Assembly (NCBI GenBank): GCA_946800325.1
Contig: OX326959.1
Location: 40,414,908 to 40,478,907 of the forward strand
From: Luzula sylvatica
Taxonomy: Eukaryota; Streptophyta; Magnoliopsida; Poales; Juncaceae
Direction of reading: 5' to 3'
DNA: 64,000 bases
Shown: piece by piece, positions 59,393 to 64,000 of the stretch
How positions within the stretch are numbered: position 1 is the stretch's first letter
How the letters are laid out: each line of letters starts with the position of its first letter
The notes under the pieces: model-generated
What the model saw: the letters and a program-made list of their open reading frames with translations, nothing else
Databases searched by the model: none
Told to the model about the DNA's origin: nothing
Program-made: the position numbers and the translations under genes

Positions 59393-61232
59393 GGAGAGGA
59401 AGGGAGAGTGTTGTATGAAAATTACATTCAAATTTCCATCATTAGACAATGGAAATGGATCATTGAGCGAGCTAATAAGAAAAAGGTCCCAAAACCAATG
59501 CAATAGTATCCATAATAATACTAATAATAATAATAACAACAACAACAATAATAATCATAACAATAGGGCTTTTTTTTTGAGAAATTAAAACTAGGGTTTT
59601 GTACAAATATCAAAGTTTCGCAAAAATACACCCCACAACATAATGTAGTATATATCCCCTTTGCAAAAATACACAATATATTTTTGGACGAAATGTGATT
59701 TTAATATTAAAAAGTCACCAACGTCAAAAAACAAATTAATCTTTTTGTATATGCATTAGAACGTTTGATATTATTTGCAAACATTAATTGCAATAATTTT
59801 CTTTTTTGATCATTTGTGTGACCAGCACAGGAATTTCATTTTTTAATAGTTGAAATTTCATTGATATTGTTTTTCAAACATTTCTTCCTAACTAAGAATT
59901 CTTGAGATTTAGTAAACTACTATATGTTTATTAGCTCAACATGAAAGCAGATGAAAATTAGAAAAATAGAAAACGTGTGTAATTCTCAAAGCAATTAATT
60001 AAAACCGAGTAAACTAGAAATAAAATAATAAACAAAGGTTGACGTTTAAAAATTTCTAGTATAGTCCCTGAACTTCAATATTTTTCTATATTTTATTTAA
60101 TATGGAATTTCTTGGAATGTTCGCTAATTATAAACCTTTCATTTATCATTAGTTTATAGAAACTTTAACTTTGATAATGGAGGGCAAATAATGAACATTC
60201 AAAGAAGCAAGCTAGTCATGGTATATGGAAATAAGGGATATGAGTACAATTTATCCTATGCCTGAGAGAAAGGCATTACAACCTTGAAATAAGGGATATG
60301 AGTAAAATAATGAACAATTATAATCGAGTTGATTGAACGCTTGACACAAAATGTTGAAGAGGTTATGTGTTCTAGTTCCATCAGCATCAGCATCATATAA
60401 AAAATATATATGTATCAATAATGACAAGAGACCGCTTGTTCGGCGTCATTCGAGAAAAAAAAGAAACTAAACCAACTAGCTAATTGTGATGTTTCAGTTC
60501 AAGTTCAATGTGTGAGAGAAAGGCATTACAACCTTGAAATGTAGATGGAGATTATGATCCTAGATCTTCCTCATTATCATTATACAGGGTGTTTATTTTT
60601 TCGATCACAAGAAAACAGAAAATAGCAATTACATAGTTTGTTCTTTGTTCAATTCTTAATCGGCCTCTAATTACTTACGCATTTTTATATAAATTTATGT
60701 TTGTATTTATTTGGCCATAAATTCTTTCTGATGGGATAAAATAAGAGAAACTTTACGATCAAGAGATCATCGGAATCGTTAAACTAAACCAATTCAAGGG
60801 AGCAGCACAATCTTTAAGACGCTGTAATTCGCTGATCGAGATAGCATCAATATCGTGCCTCTGATTAGATGAAATCTCATAAAATAATTCAGAACTCAAG
60901 CAAAAGCCATCGCAAAATTCCGAAATTCTAGATAAAGAAGGAGCATGAATATCGTGCCTCTAAGAGATGGAAATAGATCTTAATGGAGCATAATAGATCT
61001 AATTATGTTTCACATAATTGAGTTATTTTAAATTACATTTAAGATTCAACAGAAGAGTAAATCAGAAAAATAGATTATTTCACAAGAATAATTCATTGCT
61101 TATAACAATTTTAACATGAATACACAAACAACTTTTATCCTTGAAAAGCAAAACAAACGCATCCAAAATAATCTTGTTCTTTTTTTTATTTTTCTTGCAC
61201 ACGAAACAAGTCCTAAATAAACTCGACCAAAA

Positions 61233-61442
61233 TCATTTAAAACTCGTCTGCCTATCTTGGAGTAACAAAAACGGAAATAAGAAGAATAGAACTCGACACT
61301 CCTCGTCTGGATCGAGCCGTGCGGCACTATACGCTCCTGCGCCAATATTATGAATACACCCTGACAACTTGCACCTCTTCTTCCCTGGACAAGCTGGATG
61401 TCTTTTAAGGGATTGCAAACTCTTCTTCTCAGAGGAATACAT
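61233..61442 (-). CDS. Type B small Cys protein, unit 5
   Basis: Protein identical to the unit 1 copy at 9005-9214. TATA box at 61536-61542. Confidence 0.6.
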   Translation of the reverse strand: MYSSEKKSLQSLKRHPACPGKKRCKLSGCIHNIGAGAYSAARLDPDEECRVLFFLFPFLLLQDRQTSFK

Positions 61443-61535
61443 CTTGCTAATTTCTAGGGTTTAAGTTAGATTATGAATTGAAAAAATTTGTCGGATAAAT
61501 GAGAGATGAATATAGGGAATGTATTTTGCATCCTC

Positions 61536-61542
61536 ATTTATA
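61536..61542 (-). promoter_or_regulatory. TATA box of type B, unit 5
   Basis: TATAAAT on the minus strand; copy of 9308-9314. Confidence 0.55.
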
Positions 61543-62627
61543 GGGGACTTTGGGTAGGTTTTAATTTTATTAGTATGAAGTTTCCTCCGTTGACTTGAAA
61601 ATAGTTCGATTATATATAAAATGAATTAAGAGCGGAAAATACGTGGAATAAACTAGGCAAAATTGGAGGAAAATACTAGTGAAAATGGATGGTAAGTTAA
61701 AGAGTTTTAAAGGGTAATGCATTCCTTTACTTATTGCCCAAGTAGAGACTATATAATAGTTTATTCGTTATAAGGACATGCAAACTAATTAACAGACTGC
61801 TGTGGATTAATCCGACAACTATCTTAATCAGCGATTTACTGTGGCAGAAATATAATGGCCTATTATATACTCCATATGCATATAGTCGGAATTTATATGG
61901 TCATTTAAAGTTTAAACTCAATTAGATTCATATCGTTTAAATTCATGAAAATAATAGACATGATACAACAAGTAAAGTTTAAATTCAATTAGGTTAATGT
62001 CCATTTTGGATAAAATCAACTTAATTAATGTCGGGTAAAATTAGATGACATTTAATTTTATCAAGTTAGAGAACTAATCAGGATTTTAGATTGCACAAGA
62101 AGAAAACTTGAAAGTCAAATTAATCAAGGATTAGAAGTTCCAAATTTTCTTGATTAATTAGATTCATTTTAGTTTAATATTTTAAATACTTTATATCGAT
62201 CAATAAAAAAAATACTTTATATCGAATCTGGCTAAATAGATAACCACATCGCAAATGCCACATAAATTCCAGGAAGTTTCTTACTTGAATTGAGGAAATC
62301 AATTAAATCAGCTCTATTTATCCGAGTGCAAAAGAACTTAAAAATATTATTTTTTGTTTCTTTTATAATATATATATGAATTTAGTAAAATCCAGCTACT
62401 CAATGTAGCTGGCTTAATAAAAATAGCATGAAGAGAAAATACGTGTTCGATATATAATTCATGATTATCGAATTTATTTAAAAATAAAATAAAGGAAAAA
62501 ACGTGTTTGGTTTTTTTCAGTATAGTCCTGGACTCTTGTGAACTTTCATTAGTAGTCACATAAGTTCCAAGCATTTTCTTATACGCAAACTCCATATAAC
62601 CGCCTTATACAGCTTTACAAAAGCCCT

Positions 62628-62646
62628 TATATTTATATATACTATA
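62628..62646 (+). promoter_or_regulatory. TATA region of type C, unit 5
   Basis: Copy of the unit 1 TATA region, about 100 bases upstream of the C pseudogene. Confidence 0.5.
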
Positions 62647-62742
62647 TGTCCTTTCAACTCCCAACTCCACAACTAAGAAAATATTAATCCTTCAAACCCT
62701 AAAACCGCAAACAAATATTAATCCTAAGCCTCAAAAGGGATC

Positions 62743-62967
62743 ATGTCTTCTCCTGATTACCCAAAACCCCTTAAAAAGCGGCACCCTGCTTGCCCAGGCA
62801 AGGAACGGTGCACATTTTCAAGCTGATGTCATAGACGATCCTCAAACACTACAAGATTCTCACATTATTATTGTCACGAGTTTGGGATCCATCGTGATCG
62901 TCCCATAAATCATCATTCCCACTTGCAATGGCGTCGGCGTTTCATGTTGTACTTTAATATCCTATGA
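62743..62967 (+). pseudogene. Type C, nonsense-mutated, unit 5
   Basis: Same TGA at codon 28 as in unit 1; truncated to 27 residues. Confidence 0.7.
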
Positions 62968-63312
62968 GAAGAAGAAGAAGAAGAAGAAGAAGAAGAAGAG
63001 ATAAATAATATAAGTTTCTGTATTAGTTAGATTTTTTGTTATCACTGATATGTGTACAGGCATGGAAAATATTTTGGCAAAAAAGAAAATAAAAAAATAA
63101 GAATATTTTGTAAAAGATTTTGTTATATCAAATGATATCTTTAATTTCATTTATATACTTATGGAGATTACTGATTATCTCATGTTTTTGAAAATTATTA
63201 TGGCCCATACATATATTATGAATGTTTAAGGACAATTGGTCTTTTGGAAAACATTTGGGAACCCCTTATTTTTTAGTGAAAGAGTCGAAATTTCTTAATA
63301 AGACATTAATAC

Positions 63313-63555
63313 ATGGGCTACAATGAACAGAAGAAAATAAACCATTTTTCCTACATAAAAAATTCCTTCAAAATATCTTGTCCAGGCGAGGAACGGTGCA
63401 CATTTTCAAGCTGTTATCATAGACGATCCTCAAACACTACAAGATTCTCACATTATTATTGTCACGAGTTTGGGATCCATCGTGATCGTCCCATAAATCA
63501 TCATTACCACTTGCAAAGGCGTCGGCCCTTCATGTTGTACTTTTATATTTTATGA
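63313..63555 (+). pseudogene. Type D, N-terminally altered duplicate of C, unit 5
   Basis: Copy of 11088-11330 with the same 80-codon frame and a slightly shorter GAA run after the stop. Confidence 0.45.
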
Positions 63556-64000
63556 GAAGAAGAAGAAGAAGAAGAAGAAGAGATAAATATTATAAGCTTC
63601 TTTATTAGTTAGATTTTTTGTTATCACTGATATGTGTATAGGATGGAAAATATTTTGGCAACAAAGAAAATAACAAAATAAGAATATTTTGTAAAAAAAT
63701 TTGTTATATTAAATGATATCTTTAATTTCATTTATATACTTAAGGAAATTACTGATTACCTCATGTATTTGAAACTTATTATGGCCCTTACATATATTAT
63801 GAATGTTGACAATTGGTCTTTTGGAAAACATTTGGGAACCCCTTCTTTTTTAGTGAAAGAGTCGAAATTTCTTAAAAGAAATTAATACGTGCGCTACAAT
63901 GAATAGAAAGTATACATAAAAAATTCCTTCAAAATATCTTGTACAAACTCTTCATAGTAGCTTCATAGGAAAGTTCATTTGTAATTAAGACTTATTCTTG

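Larger units (their letters stand above)
52219..64000. repeat. Copy 2 of the ~52.2-kb-period segmental duplication (contains unit 5)
   Basis: Near-identical to 1-11781, including the A chimera, the intact A, B, the nonsense-mutated C and D. Visible differences include the G-run (19 G at 55449 against 9 G at 3231) and isolated substitutions, for example near 53178 against 960. The copy runs off the window end. Confidence 0.95.

Overview
The window looks like nuclear DNA from a flowering plant, most likely a dicot. It is very AT-rich, with long AT, AAT and GAA microsatellites. It carries CACTA, Helitron, hAT-type MITE, SINE-like and solo-LTR sequences, GT-AG introns, TATA boxes, and a broken calmodulin-like gene. 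No prokaryotic operon, rRNA, functional tRNA or CRISPR array was seen. I could not identify the species.

The window is dominated by nested duplication. At the largest scale, bases 1-11781 recur almost identically at 52219-64000 (period about 52.2 kb). Inside that period are four diverged copies of a cassette: unit 1 about 3256-14161, unit 2 about 15282-23754, unit 3 about 25036-36206 and unit 4 about 38449-44400. Unit 5, from about 55470 to the window end, is the 52-kb copy of unit 1. Cassettes are joined by transposon debris: CACTA fragments close units 1 and 2, unit 3 carries a solo LTR, and a Helitron-type end lies between units 3 and 4. The remainder (44400-52218) is mostly single-copy.

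The main content is a family of small, unrecognised Cys-containing proteins. They share the signature [K/R/P]-H-P-A-C-P-G-x3-C-x4-C-x-H, usually as KRHPACPG. Each cassette carries type A (69 aa, minus), type B (69 aa, minus) and type C (74 aa, plus). B and C diverge from a shared interval of about 1.3 kb. Most cassettes also have D, an N-terminally altered duplicate of C, and F, a decayed relic upstream of A's 3' side. A separate gene, E (47953-48352, minus), encodes the same signature but is split by a 169-bp intron exactly at the K|PH junction, where A, B and C are intronless. A, B, C and E each have a TATA box 95-165 bp upstream of the start. None has an obvious signal peptide.

The copies are decaying in different ways. 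A is frameshifted in units 2 and 3. C has a nonsense codon in units 1 and 5. B in unit 3 has lost its TATA box. An extra A copy in units 1 and 5 has a replaced N-terminus and upstream region. Only unit 4 keeps intact A, B and C. Function is unknown; I infer a young, lineage-specific peptide family expanding by segmental duplication. Expression has not been shown.
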